From Luteibacter sp. OK325 (GTDB lineage: Bacteria; Pseudomonadota; Gammaproteobacteria; Xanthomonadales; Rhodanobacteraceae), in assembly GCF_003050935.1 (NCBI RefSeq), contig NZ_QAOX01000003.1, positions 434,001-498,000 on the forward strand: DNA of 64,000 nucleotides, given 5' to 3'. Below are positions 25,757-34,325 of this stretch, piece by piece (position 1 is the stretch's first letter; every line of letters starts with the position of its first letter). The position numbers were made by a program, and so were the translations under genes. The notes beneath the pieces are model-generated. The model was not told the DNA's origin and did not search any database. It worked only from the letters and a program-made list of their open reading frames with translations.

Positions 25757-26542
25757 TCACCCGCACTTCGAATACCCACAATTCAAACAAGTCTGACACC
25801 CGTCCATCAGCACCAACGCCTGCGTATTGCACTTAGCGCAGAGGGTGGCGCCAGCTGGGAAGCCTGATGCGTTCATGTGGGCCGCTTCTGCGGCGGCCTG
25901 AGAAGCATCGCCGGCGGAGCCGGCTCCTACAGGGGCTGCTGCGGTAGCGGCGGCCGGCGTTGCGGGCTTGGCGGCTTTTTCGTAGGCGGCACGCTTCTCG
26001 GCGATGAGTGCGCGGGTCGCGTCGCTCATTTCCGGGTCGTGGATCAGGCCGATCGACTTCATGTGCTGCTCGACCACGGCGCCGATCTCGGCGACGATGC
26101 TCGGCATGTAGACGCCGCCGGCCTTGAAGTAGCCGCCTCGCGGATCGAAAACGGCCTTGAGCTCTTCAACAATAAACGTCACGTCGCCACCCTTGCGGAA
26201 GACGGCGGACAAAATTCGGGTGAGCGCCACGATCCACTGGAAGTGGTCCATGTTCTTCGAGTTGATGAACAGCTCGAAGGGACGGCGCATTTCGTGTTTG
26301 GTACCGGCGTTCAGGACGATATCGTTAACCGTCACGTACAGCGCATGCTCGAAGAGCGGCGACTTGATCTTGTACGTGCTGCCGACGAGGGTCTCCGGTC
26401 GTTCCAGGCTTTCGTGCATCTGGATGACTTCGGCCACGGGCGCGGCTTCTTTCACCGGCACGGGCGCGGGGGCCGGAGCGGCCTTGTCTTCGGGCTTAAC
26501 GACGTTATAGCCCTTGATCTTCTTTTCGATCTTGATCGCCAT
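25757..26542 (-). CDS. nrdJb: Ribonucleotide reductase class II, small C-terminal subunit NrdJb (261 aa)
   Basis: This is the TSCPD-domain partner of the B12-dependent reductase. The first part (YNVVKPEDK...STYKIKSPLFEHALYVTVND) and the region FEL.INSKNMDHFQWIVALT match NrdJb. The C-terminus is a zinc ribbon (CAKCNTQALVLMDGC, CLNCGYSKCG) that ends in the redox cysteines used to re-reduce the active site. In Pseudomonas aeruginosa the reductase is likewise split into NrdJa and NrdJb. Here a histone-like gene separates the two halves. Confidence 0.85.
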   Translation of the reverse strand: MAIKIEKKIKGYNVVKPEDKAAPAPAPVPVKEAAPVAEVIQMHESLERPETLVGSTYKIKSPLFEHALYVTVNDIVLNAGTKHEMRRPFELFINSKNMDHFQWIVALTRILSAVFRKGGDVTFIVEELKAVFDPRGGYFKAGGVYMPSIVAEIGAVVEQHMKSIGLIHDPEMSDATRALIAEKRAAYEKAAKPATPAAATAAAPVGAGSAGDASQAAAEAAHMNASGFPAGATLCAKCNTQALVLMDGCQTCLNCGYSKCG

Positions 26543-26561
26543 GACTCTTCTCTTATTAGGT

Positions 26562-26592
26562 ATCCCACCCGGCGCCTGGCGCCGGGTGGGAT
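26562..26592 (-). promoter_or_regulatory. Perfect 15-base-arm hairpin between the histone-like gene and nrdJb
   Basis: Arms ATCCCACCCGGCGCC and GGCGCCGGGTGGGAT surround a single base. It lies 9 bases after the histone-like stop and about 20 bases before the nrdJb start. No U-tract follows in the direction of transcription, so it is more likely an RNA-stability or processing element or attenuator than a simple terminator. Confidence 0.55.
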
Positions 26593-26601
26593 GGGTGCTA
26601 C

Positions 26602-27774
26602 TTACTTACGACGGCCACGAACGGCGCTCTTGCGTGCCGCCGTACGACCGGTCTTGCTGGCAGTGGACCTCTTGACCGCCTTGGGGGCGGTCTTCTTGCT
26701 GGCGGCCTTGCGGACCGTCTTCTTTACAGCTGCGACGCGACCGGCGCTCTTGCGAGCTACCTTGGCCACGCCCTTCTTGACGGCCTTACGAGCCGTCGAG
26801 ACCTTCTTCGCAACGCGACCGGCAGCCTTCTTGACCGTCTTGCGGACGGCGGCGGCCTTCTTCACGACGCGACCGGCTGCCTTGCGGACAACCTTCTTGA
26901 CTGCTGCTGCCTTACGGGTCGAACCCTTCTTGGCGGCGGCCTTCTTGGAAGCGACCTTCTTGGCGACCTTGGCAACCTTCTTCGAGGCTACCTTGCGAAC
27001 CGGTGCCTTCTTGACGGCCTTCTTCACCGCTGCCTTCTTGACCGCGACTTTCTTCACGGCCTTCTTGGCAACCTTCTTGGCGGCAACCTTCTTGACCGCA
27101 GCCTTCTTAACGGCAGTCTTCTTGGCCGGTGCCTTCTTGGCTACTGCTTTCTTGGCCGGAGCCTTCTTAGCAGCAACCTTCTTCACAGCGGCCTTCTTGA
27201 CCGCCTTCTTAGCCGAAGCCTTCTTGGCAGCAACCTTGGTCGGCGCAGCCTTCTTCGAAGCAGCCTTCTTACCAGCCGCCTTCTTCGGAGCAGCCTTCAC
27301 CGCCGCCTTCTTGGCCGGAGCCTTCTTGGCAGCCGCAGCAGCCTTCTTCGGCGCAGCCTTCTTAGCAGCGGCCTTCTTCGGCGCCGCTTCAGCAGGTGCA
27401 GCCTTAGCCGGAGCCTTGCGAGTTGCCTTCTTCGCAGCCTTCTTAGCCGGAGCCGGCGTCTCCACCGGGGCAACCTCGACAACAGCCGCCTTCTTCACTG
27501 CCGGCTTGCGAGCCTTCTTGACGACGACCGGAGCCGGCTCCGACACGAAGTCGGGCTCGCCCAGATCACGTTCAACCGGAGCTGCTTCGACCGGAGCCGG
27601 GGTCGGCTCGATGGTCTTGATGGCGACCGGCTTACGCTTGACGACTTTCTTTGCGACGACCGGCGACGGCGTCACTTCAGCGGCGACATTCGTCTCCGCT
27701 TCGGGCGTCTCGACGGTGTCATTGGTGTCGATATCGGGCAGCTCACCCTCGACAACCTGGTTTTCGTTGGACAT
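26602..27774 (-). CDS. Histone-H1-like Lys/Ala-rich protein (390 aa)
   Basis: After an acidic ~45-residue N-terminus, the protein consists of imperfect repeats of AKKA/VAKK/PAKK units and ends in RTAARKSAVRGRRK. This resembles the C-terminal tail of histone H1 and bacterial AlgP/HctB-like proteins. It should bind DNA non-specifically and compact it. GAGAGGG precedes the start. It is inserted between nrdJa and nrdJb, 20 bases after nrdJa, so it is likely co-transcribed with deoxynucleotide synthesis. Repeat number may vary between strains. Confidence 0.8.
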   Translation of the reverse strand: MSNENQVVEGELPDIDTNDTVETPEAETNVAAEVTPSPVVAKKVVKRKPVAIKTIEPTPAPVEAAPVERDLGEPDFVSEPAPVVVKKARKPAVKKAAVVEVAPVETPAPAKKAAKKATRKAPAKAAPAEAAPKKAAAKKAAPKKAAAAAKKAPAKKAAVKAAPKKAAGKKAASKKAAPTKVAAKKASAKKAVKKAAVKKVAAKKAPAKKAVAKKAPAKKTAVKKAAVKKVAAKKVAKKAVKKVAVKKAAVKKAVKKAPVRKVASKKVAKVAKKVASKKAAAKKGSTRKAAAVKKVVRKAAGRVVKKAAAVRKTVKKAAGRVAKKVSTARKAVKKGVAKVARKSAGRVAAVKKTVRKAASKKTAPKAVKRSTASKTGRTAARKSAVRGRRK

Positions 27775-27794
27775 GTTTTTCCCTCTCCGCGGGG

Positions 27795-29942
27795 TCAGAA
27801 CTTACCGTAATAGCCTTCCTTCAAAGCATCAAAGAGGTTCGCGGCGGTGTGCATTTCACCGTCGTATTCGACTTCTTCGTTACCCTTCAGTTCGACAACG
27901 CTACCGTCTTCCAATTCGAAGCGATAGAGGGTGTTCTCCAGGTCGGTTTCTTTTACGAGCACGCCCTGGAACGCGGCGGGGTTAAAACGGAAGGTTGTGC
28001 AGCCCTTCAGACCCTGCTTATGGGCGTACATATAGATGTCCTTGAAGTCCTCATACGGATAATCCGTCGGGACGTTCGCGGTCTTGGAAATGGAAGAATC
28101 GATCCACTTCTGCGAGGCCGCCTGGATGTCTACGTGTTCTTTCGGGCTGATGTCATCGGCGGAGACGAAGTAATCCGGCAGGCGGGTCTTCGGGTCGTCG
28201 GAGAACGGCAGCGCCTCGGAATTGATGAGGGCGCGGTAGGCCAGCAGCTCGTAGCTGAAGACCTCGACCTTCTCTTTCGACTTCTTCCCTTCGCGGATCA
28301 CATTGCGGGAATAGTGGTGCGCAAAGCTGGGCTCGATGCCGTTGGAGGCATTGTTGGCCAGGCTGAGCGAAATCGTGCCGGTGGGCGCGATGGACGAGTG
28401 GTGGGTGAAGCGCGCGCCGGTCTCGGCCAGGGCCTCGATCAGCTCCGGGGCCACTTCAGCCACGCGCTGCATGTAGCGGGAATACTTCGCGTGCAGCACG
28501 CTGCCACGGATAGCCTGGCCGACCTTCCAGCCGTCCTTGACCATCTCCGGGCGCTTGCGCAGCATCTCGGCGGTGACCTCGTACTCGCGGACCAGGACGG
28601 GCGCACTGCCCTTTTCCTTGGCCAGCTCAAGGGCGACTTCCCAGCCGGCGATGGCCATCTCACGCGAGACTTCCTCGGTGAAGGCGACCGCATCGGCGTT
28701 GCCGTAGCGCATCTTCAGCATGGTGACCGTGGAGCCCAGGCCCAGGAAGCCCATGCCGTGGCGGCGCTTGGAGATGATCTCTTCGCGCTGCTGCGCCAGC
28801 GGCAGGCCGTTGATCTCGACCACGTTGTCGAGCATGCGGGTGAACACGCGGACCACCTCGCGGTATTCCTCCCAGTCGAACCGGGCCTTGGGGCCGAACG
28901 GATCGCGCACGAACACGGTGAGGTTGATCGAGCCCAGCAGGCAGGAGCCGTACGGCGGCAGCGGCTGCTCGCCGCAGGGGTTGGTAGCGCGGATGTGCTC
29001 GCACCACCAGTTGTTGTTCATCTCGTTGACGCGGTCGATGAGGATGAAACCCGGCTCGGCGTAGTCATACGTCGAGACCATGATCATGTCCCACAGGTGC
29101 CGCGCGCGGATGTGACCGTAGATCTTGCAGGCGACCAGGCCGTCTTCGCGCGTGACGTAGTTCTGCGAGGTCGGCCATTCGCGCCAGAGCACCTTGGTGG
29201 CGTCGGCGAGGTCGATCTCGTGCTCTTCCTTGATATGCACCGGGAAGACCGTCGGCCAGTCCTGGTCGTTCTCGACCGCTTCCATGAAGCCGTCGGTGAT
29301 CAGCAGCGACAGGTTGAACTGGCGCAGGCGACCGTCTTCGCGCTTGGCGCGGATGAATTCCTTGGCGTCAGGATGCGCGATGTCGAAGGTACCCATCTGC
29401 GCACCGCGGCGACCGCCGGCGGAGGAGACGGTGAAACACATCTTGTCGTAGATATCCATGAACGACAGCGGGCCCGACGTGTGGGCGCCGGCGCCGGAGA
29501 CGTAAGCGCCGCGCGGGCGCAGCGTCGAGAACTCGTAGCCAATGCCGCAGCCGGCCTTCAGCGTGAGACCGGCTTCGTGCACCTTCTCCAGGATGTCGTC
29601 CATCGAGTCGTGGATGGTGCCCGAGACGGTGCAGTTGATCGTGGAGGTGGCCGGCTTGTGCTCGAGCGCGCCAGCGTTGGAGGTGATGCGGCCAGCGGGA
29701 ATGGCACCGCGGCGCAGGGCCCAGAGGAAACGCTCGAACCAGTGCGCGCGCAGCTCGTCGGTGGCTTCCGTATCGGACAGTGCGCGGGCGACACGCTGGT
29801 AGGTCTCGTCCACCGAGCCGTCGACGGGGTTACCGGACTTGGCCTTCAGGCGGTACTTCTTGTCCCAGATGTCATACGAGGCAGGCTGAAGCGGAATGGC
29901 CGCGGTCTCAAGCCCCATGGCTTGCGCACGTGCAGTGCTCAT
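27795..29942 (-). CDS. nrdJa: Ribonucleotide reductase class II catalytic subunit NrdJa (715 aa)
   Basis: Adenosylcobalamin-dependent reduction of ribonucleotides to deoxyribonucleotides, independent of oxygen. Diagnostic segments are STINCTVSGTIHDSM, AGCGIGYEFSTLRP, NPCGEQPLPPYGSC (finger-loop radical cysteine) and APTGTISL. The ATG at 29942 (GAGGAC upstream) is preferred over a start 20 codons further up. The protein stops before the zinc ribbon, which is on NrdJb. A NrdR-like box lies ~205 bases upstream. No cobalamin riboswitch was seen in the leader. Confidence 0.9.
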   Translation of the reverse strand: MSTARAQAMGLETAAIPLQPASYDIWDKKYRLKAKSGNPVDGSVDETYQRVARALSDTEATDELRAHWFERFLWALRRGAIPAGRITSNAGALEHKPATSTINCTVSGTIHDSMDDILEKVHEAGLTLKAGCGIGYEFSTLRPRGAYVSGAGAHTSGPLSFMDIYDKMCFTVSSAGGRRGAQMGTFDIAHPDAKEFIRAKREDGRLRQFNLSLLITDGFMEAVENDQDWPTVFPVHIKEEHEIDLADATKVLWREWPTSQNYVTREDGLVACKIYGHIRARHLWDMIMVSTYDYAEPGFILIDRVNEMNNNWWCEHIRATNPCGEQPLPPYGSCLLGSINLTVFVRDPFGPKARFDWEEYREVVRVFTRMLDNVVEINGLPLAQQREEIISKRRHGMGFLGLGSTVTMLKMRYGNADAVAFTEEVSREMAIAGWEVALELAKEKGSAPVLVREYEVTAEMLRKRPEMVKDGWKVGQAIRGSVLHAKYSRYMQRVAEVAPELIEALAETGARFTHHSSIAPTGTISLSLANNASNGIEPSFAHHYSRNVIREGKKSKEKVEVFSYELLAYRALINSEALPFSDDPKTRLPDYFVSADDISPKEHVDIQAASQKWIDSSISKTANVPTDYPYEDFKDIYMYAHKQGLKGCTTFRFNPAAFQGVLVKETDLENTLYRFELEDGSVVELKGNEEVEYDGEMHTAANLFDALKEGYYGKF

Positions 29943-30146
29943 GTATGTGTCGTCCTCGAGTCGCGGCCTTTGTAGGCCTCTTATTGGTATGCGTCGACGC
30001 AACCACCTCGACAGCTCTCCCCCCGGAGCCTCTGCCGACCATCCGTGCTCCCTTCGCCGGCCCCGTAAAGCCTTTACCGACGATGGTTTATAGATTGGAC
30101 CTGAGTAACCGCAGCACCAGCGCTAGGTAACAAGGGAACCTGGGAA

Positions 30147-30160
30147 CACAAGATGTTGTG
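30147..30160. promoter_or_regulatory. NrdR-like box upstream of nrdJa
   Basis: ACACAAGATGTTGTGG matches most positions of the palindromic NrdR consensus (ACACWATATATWGTGT). NrdR represses reductase operons, usually through two boxes a few helical turns apart. I found only this one in the 360-base divergent region between nrdJa and the protease gene. Confidence 0.45.
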
Positions 30161-30304
30161 GTTACGACCGGAGTGAACATTAAACCCGGAAGGGGTCGAA
30201 GTAAAGTGTCAGTGATCGGTGTCGCACGGATTGAAACTCGTCGCCGACGCGGGGGTCGAAGGCCTCGGTTGCCTGTTCCAACGACCTAAACAAGGAGTTC
30301 TTGT

Positions 30305-31657
30305 ATGACCGCCAGCGCTTATCGGCGAACCAGGATTTTTTCCGTGCTCGGGGCCCTGGGTTTTGCCCTGGCCTCGCCCGCTTTTGCCGGCCTGCCACCG
30401 TCCATCAACGGTGAGCCGATGCCTTCACTGGCACCCATGCTGGCCAAAGTAACGCCGGCGGTGGTGAATATCTCGACGAAGACCCGCGTGCATGCACGCG
30501 ATCCGTACTTCGAGCTGTTCGGCAATCAGGGTGTACCGCGCCAGCGCGTGGAGCAGAGCCTGGGCTCGGGCGTGGTCATCGATGCCGATAAAGGCTATGT
30601 GCTGACCAATCACCATGTCGTGGGGGGCGCGGACGATATCACGGTGACGCTGCAGGATGGTCGCGACTTCAAGGCGAAGTTGCTCGGCAGCGACCCGGAA
30701 ACGGACGTGGCGGTGCTGCAGATTCCGGCTGAGCGGTTGCAGGCGCTGCCGATCGCGGATTCCGCGCAGCTGCGTGTCGGTGACTTCGTGGTGGCTGTGG
30801 GCGATCCCTTCGGTCTCGGGCAGACGGCGACATCGGGCATGGTCTCGGCGCTGGGTCGTTCGGGGCTGGGCAAGGGCTTCCAGAACTTCATCCAGACCGA
30901 TGCCTCGATCAATCCCGGCAATTCCGGTGGCGCGCTGGTGAACCTGCGCGGCGAGCTGGTCGGCATCAACTCGATGATCTTCAGCCCCTCCGGCGGCAAC
31001 GTCGGCATCGGCTTCGCCATTCCGACCGACCTGGCCAGCGGCGTGATGAAGCAGTTGCTGTCTTACGGCAAGGTGCGACGCGGGAATCTCGGCGTGGAGG
31101 TGCAGGACATCACGCCACGCATCGCCCAGGCGCTTCGGTTGAAGGACGCTAACGGGGCGGTGGTCACGCGTATCAACGACGGCTCACCGGCGGAGGGCGC
31201 GGGGCTGCAGACCGGTGATGTGCTCACCGCGATCGACGGCAAGGCCGTGCGCTCGGCGCAGGACGTACGCAATACCGAAGGCCTGCTGCCGCTGGGCGCG
31301 AAGGTGAAGCTCTCGGTGCAGCGTGAGGGTGCGTCGCGGGATGTGGAGGCGACGATTGCTGCGGTTGCCATCACTTCCGTCGATGGTGGGAAGGTGGATC
31401 CGCGGCTGGCTGGGGTGACCTTGAGCGATCTCACGGCGGATCAGAAAGTGGGTGGGTTGTTTGGGGTGGTGTTGAGTGGGGTGAGCCGTGGGTCAGTGGC
31501 GGCGGCCGCGGGGTTGAAGGATGGGGATGTGGTGGTGGGGATCCAGCAGCGGCGGGTGGGGTCGGTGAAGGCGTTGCCGGTGGGGCGTGGGTTGGGTGGC
31601 GGGCAGCTGTTGTTGACGGTGGTTCGTGAGGGATCTGTGTATTACGCCGTCCTGTAG
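30305..31657 (+). CDS. degQ: DegP/DegQ-type periplasmic serine protease (450 aa)
   Basis: Quality-control protease of the periplasm. The signal peptide (LGALGFALASPAFA) is followed by a trypsin-like domain with triad His in TNHHVVGGAD, Asp in DPETDVAVLQI and Ser in NPGNSGGALVNL. Two PDZ domains follow (about residues 255-345 and 365-445). AAGGAG-like sequence precedes the start. The length fits DegQ/MucD. The last ~70 codons are unusually G-rich on the coding strand. REP and tandem repeats follow directly after the stop. Confidence 0.88.
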   Translation: MTASAYRRTRIFSVLGALGFALASPAFAGLPPSINGEPMPSLAPMLAKVTPAVVNISTKTRVHARDPYFELFGNQGVPRQRVEQSLGSGVVIDADKGYVLTNHHVVGGADDITVTLQDGRDFKAKLLGSDPETDVAVLQIPAERLQALPIADSAQLRVGDFVVAVGDPFGLGQTATSGMVSALGRSGLGKGFQNFIQTDASINPGNSGGALVNLRGELVGINSMIFSPSGGNVGIGFAIPTDLASGVMKQLLSYGKVRRGNLGVEVQDITPRIAQALRLKDANGAVVTRINDGSPAEGAGLQTGDVLTAIDGKAVRSAQDVRNTEGLLPLGAKVKLSVQREGASRDVEATIAAVAITSVDGGKVDPRLAGVTLSDLTADQKVGGLFGVVLSGVSRGSVAAAAGLKDGDVVVGIQQRRVGSVKALPVGRGLGGGQLLLTVVREGSVYYAVL

Positions 31658-31665
31658 CGCCTGAT

Positions 31666-31757
31666 CGCTCTTTGTGGGAGCACCTCATCGCTCTTTGTGG
31701 GAGCACCTCATCGCTCTTTGTGGGAGCACCTCATCGCCCTTTGTGGGAGCCGCTTCA
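31666..31757 (+). repeat. 23-base tandem repeat (three full copies plus a partial)
   Basis: The unit CGCTCTTTGTGGGAGCACCTCAT is perfect at 31666-31688, 31689-31711 and 31712-31734. A fourth diverges into the adjoining REP element. The unit contains the REP head TGTGGGAGC, so it probably arose by slippage within a REP. Confidence 0.8.
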
Positions 31758-31872
31758 GCGGCGATGCTTTCCGGCCTGAGAGCATCGCCGCTGAAGCAGC
31801 TCCCACACAAAAGCCGGCAATCCCAAAGGCCAGGCAGGTCTTACTGTGGGAGCCGCTTCAGCGGCGATGCTC
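31742..31872. repeat. REP cluster (CCGCTTCAGCGG type)
   Basis: Forward, inverted and forward copies of the REP unit GTGGGAGCCGCTTCAGCGGC downstream of the protease gene. Each forms a stem around TTCA. Confidence 0.85.
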
Positions 31873-32025
31873 CTCTGCCGCACCGCCACAATCCCCCGAC
31901 AGCCTACGTTCTGTTTCCCCCCGGCAGGATGCGGATTGACGTCAAAGGATGCGCCCGGGCCTTCAATAGCCCACAATTGCGCCCCAATGCCCAACCCCGC
32001 TTCCGTCCCGAGGTTCTTGCCGTCC

Positions 32026-33552
32026 ATGTCTCTCCGTCTTGCGCGACTGTTTACCGCCACGCTGATCGGCCTTAGCGCCTCTGCAACCCTTTTCGCCGCC
32101 GATACCGCCCTCGTGTGGCGTGGCGATATCACCACCGCGCGCGGCGTGGTCATCGACGTCGCCAAGGCCTGGGAGAAATCCGGAAAGGGCAAGTTCGAGC
32201 TGCAGCCCTTCAATACGGCCTCCGGTATCGACGCTGTCGTCAAGGGCTCGGCCGATATCGCCGGCTCCGCGCGTCCGGCGGTCGGCGCTGCCGAGCAGTC
32301 GCTCACCTTCACGCCGGTGGCATGGGACGCCCTGGTCATGGTGACCTACCCGTCCAACCCGGTGAGCAACATCACGCTCAAGCAGCTCCATGAGATCTAC
32401 ATGGGGCACATCACGAACTGGAAGGACCTGGGCGGCGCCGATGCCCCGATCAACCTCTACGCCGTGGCCAGCCCGGCCGATGGCGTGGAATACAGCATGC
32501 GTCGCCTGCTGTTCGGACGCGGCAACCAGCCCGTCGCCGCACCGCGTCTCTACGTCAACGTGGCCAAGCTCGAAGAGGGCGTGACCCTCGACAAGCAGGG
32601 CCTTGGCGCGACGACGCTCGCGGGCGTGGCCTCGAACAAGAAGGTGAAGATCCTGCAGATCGATGGCGTCACGCCGTCGGCCTCGACGGTCGCCAGCGGC
32701 GCGTACGTGCTGTACACCGAGATCTACCTGGTCACCAACGACACCAACCCGAAGTCCGCCGAGATCAAGGAATTCCTTTCCTTCGTCACCTCGGGCACGG
32801 GCAGCTCCCTGCTCCGCTCGCATAGCCTCGTGCCTTACGCCGATGGCGCCTCGCTCGCTTCGGGCGATGCCGCCCGTCGCGCAACGATCGCTTCCACTGT
32901 CGGCACGCGTGCCAACGTGGGTCAGGCAATGACCACCGCGCCGACCGTCGCTGCTGCCGCTCCGGCGGAAGCCGCGAAGGAAGTCGCTGTCGCCAAGGCC
33001 GAGACCAAGGGCAAGGGCGCCAAGGTCGCGAAAGAGGCCAAGGGCTCGGTCGCTACCACCGCCGAGCCGTCGCAGTTCGCCAAGGTCGTCGCCAGCGTCA
33101 GCACCTCGGCGCACATGGGCTTCGCCGGCGTCCACGCGGAAGCCTTCTCGGTCTCCGATAACGCCAAGGTCGGCGGCAAGTTCGCCAAGGTTCTGGCTGA
33201 CGCCGTCACGGTGAAGGGCAAGCTGGCTGCGAAGCCGGCTGCTCCGATCGACAGCTCGGAGAAGTCCAACAGCATCGCGACGCCGAAGGTGAGCGAGGCG
33301 AAGCCGGCCGCGGCGAAGGCTGCGGTTGCTGCCGCCAGGCCGGAAGCCAAGGCTTCCATGACGGCCATGACCCGGGAAGCGAAGAAGCCGGCCGCTGCCG
33401 CTGCGTCGCACACTTATAAGGTGTCGGCCGGTGACACGCTCTACTCCATCGCCAAGAAGAACGCCGTGGACGTGAACCAGCTGCGCGCCATGAACGGCCT
33501 GAAGGACAACAACGTCCATGCAGGCCAGGTGCTCAAGGTGAGCGCACGCTGA
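32026..33552 (+). CDS. PstS-like phosphate-binding protein with C-terminal LysM (508 aa)
   Basis: The signal peptide is LARLFTATLIGLSASATLFA. Residues ~22-290 match a PBP-like (PstS) substrate-binding domain: VWRGDITTARG, GSADIAGSARPA, ITLKQLHEIYMGHITNWKDL, and GAYVLYTEIYLVTN near the end of the domain. A ~150-residue Ala/Lys-rich linker follows, then a LysM domain (YKVSAGDTLYSIAKKNAVDV) that binds peptidoglycan. The fusion would fix the binder to the wall. No pst transporter genes are nearby. Starts further upstream lie in REP sequence. Confidence 0.75.
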   Translation: MSLRLARLFTATLIGLSASATLFAADTALVWRGDITTARGVVIDVAKAWEKSGKGKFELQPFNTASGIDAVVKGSADIAGSARPAVGAAEQSLTFTPVAWDALVMVTYPSNPVSNITLKQLHEIYMGHITNWKDLGGADAPINLYAVASPADGVEYSMRRLLFGRGNQPVAAPRLYVNVAKLEEGVTLDKQGLGATTLAGVASNKKVKILQIDGVTPSASTVASGAYVLYTEIYLVTNDTNPKSAEIKEFLSFVTSGTGSSLLRSHSLVPYADGASLASGDAARRATIASTVGTRANVGQAMTTAPTVAAAAPAEAAKEVAVAKAETKGKGAKVAKEAKGSVATTAEPSQFAKVVASVSTSAHMGFAGVHAEAFSVSDNAKVGGKFAKVLADAVTVKGKLAAKPAAPIDSSEKSNSIATPKVSEAKPAAAKAAVAAARPEAKASMTAMTREAKKPAAAAASHTYKVSAGDTLYSIAKKNAVDVNQLRAMNGLKDNNVHAGQVLKVSAR

Positions 33553-33557
33553 GCCCT

Positions 33558-34256
33558 ATGGCCGTCCGCGCCGTCTCACTCGACCTCGACGATACCCTGT
33601 GGCCGGTTCTACCGGCCCTTATCGAGGCCGAGCACGTCGTCGACCGCTGGCTCAGGCAACACCATCCCGACGTCGCCAACGCATGGCCCATCGAGGCCAT
33701 GCGTGAGCTTCGCGAAAAGATCGCCCGCGACAACACCCATCTTTCCCACGACTTCAGCGAACAGCGCCGGATGACCATCCGCGCCGCCTTCGCACACTGC
33801 GGCATCGACGATGCCCCGGTGGACGAGCTGTGGCGGCTCTACTTCGCCGCCCGCAACAACGTGGAGCTCTACCCCGACAGCCTGGCGGCCCTGGAGCGTA
33901 TCGCGCACTGCGTGCCTATCGTCAGCATCTCCAACGGCAATGCGGATCTCGAGATCATCGGCCTGCACCATCTCTTCCATACGCGCATCAGCGCGGGCGG
34001 GCTGGGCGTGGCCAAGCCGGATCCCCGCATTTTTCTTGCTGCGGCCGAAGCGCTGGGTATCGAGCCGGGCGAGATTGTTCACGTCGGTGACGATCCGCTG
34101 CTGGACGTACTCGGCGCACGTGAGGCTGGACTGCGCACCGTCTGGCTCAATCGCACGGGTGAGGTGTGGTCGCATGGACCTGCGCCCGACCTGGAATTTC
34201 CCGATATGACGCATTTAGCCGATTGGGTTGAAGCGTCGGCGCTTACGGACAGTTAG
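33558..34256 (+). CDS. HAD-superfamily phosphatase, YigB/YjjG-like (232 aa)
   Basis: DLDDTLWP carries the nucleophile and acid/base aspartates, SISNGNAD is motif II, KPDPRIF supplies the lysine of motif III, and HVGDDPLLDV is motif IV. A four-helix cap lies between motifs I and II (type C1). Similar enzymes dephosphorylate nucleotides or the riboflavin intermediate; the substrate cannot be read from sequence. It starts 5 bases after the LysM gene, so the two are likely co-transcribed. Confidence 0.85.
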   Translation: MAVRAVSLDLDDTLWPVLPALIEAEHVVDRWLRQHHPDVANAWPIEAMRELREKIARDNTHLSHDFSEQRRMTIRAAFAHCGIDDAPVDELWRLYFAARNNVELYPDSLAALERIAHCVPIVSISNGNADLEIIGLHHLFHTRISAGGLGVAKPDPRIFLAAAEALGIEPGEIVHVGDDPLLDVLGAREAGLRTVWLNRTGEVWSHGPAPDLEFPDMTHLADWVEASALTDS

Positions 34257-34325
34257 AATAGCGACTCACTGATTGCAACAATCCATCGACGCGGTTGCCA
34301 ACGACCGCGAGGCACGGGAGGCCTG

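Noticed and set aside
25877-27985. Plus-strand open frame rich in Ala/Phe opposite nrdJb and the histone-like gene
   Set aside because: Its repeats are the reverse complement of Lys-Lys-Ala codons. The minus-strand genes are clear.
29943-30304. Cobalamin riboswitch upstream of the B12-dependent reductase
   Set aside because: I looked for the conserved B12-box and core on the minus strand and found neither; the NrdR-like box is a better explanation of control.
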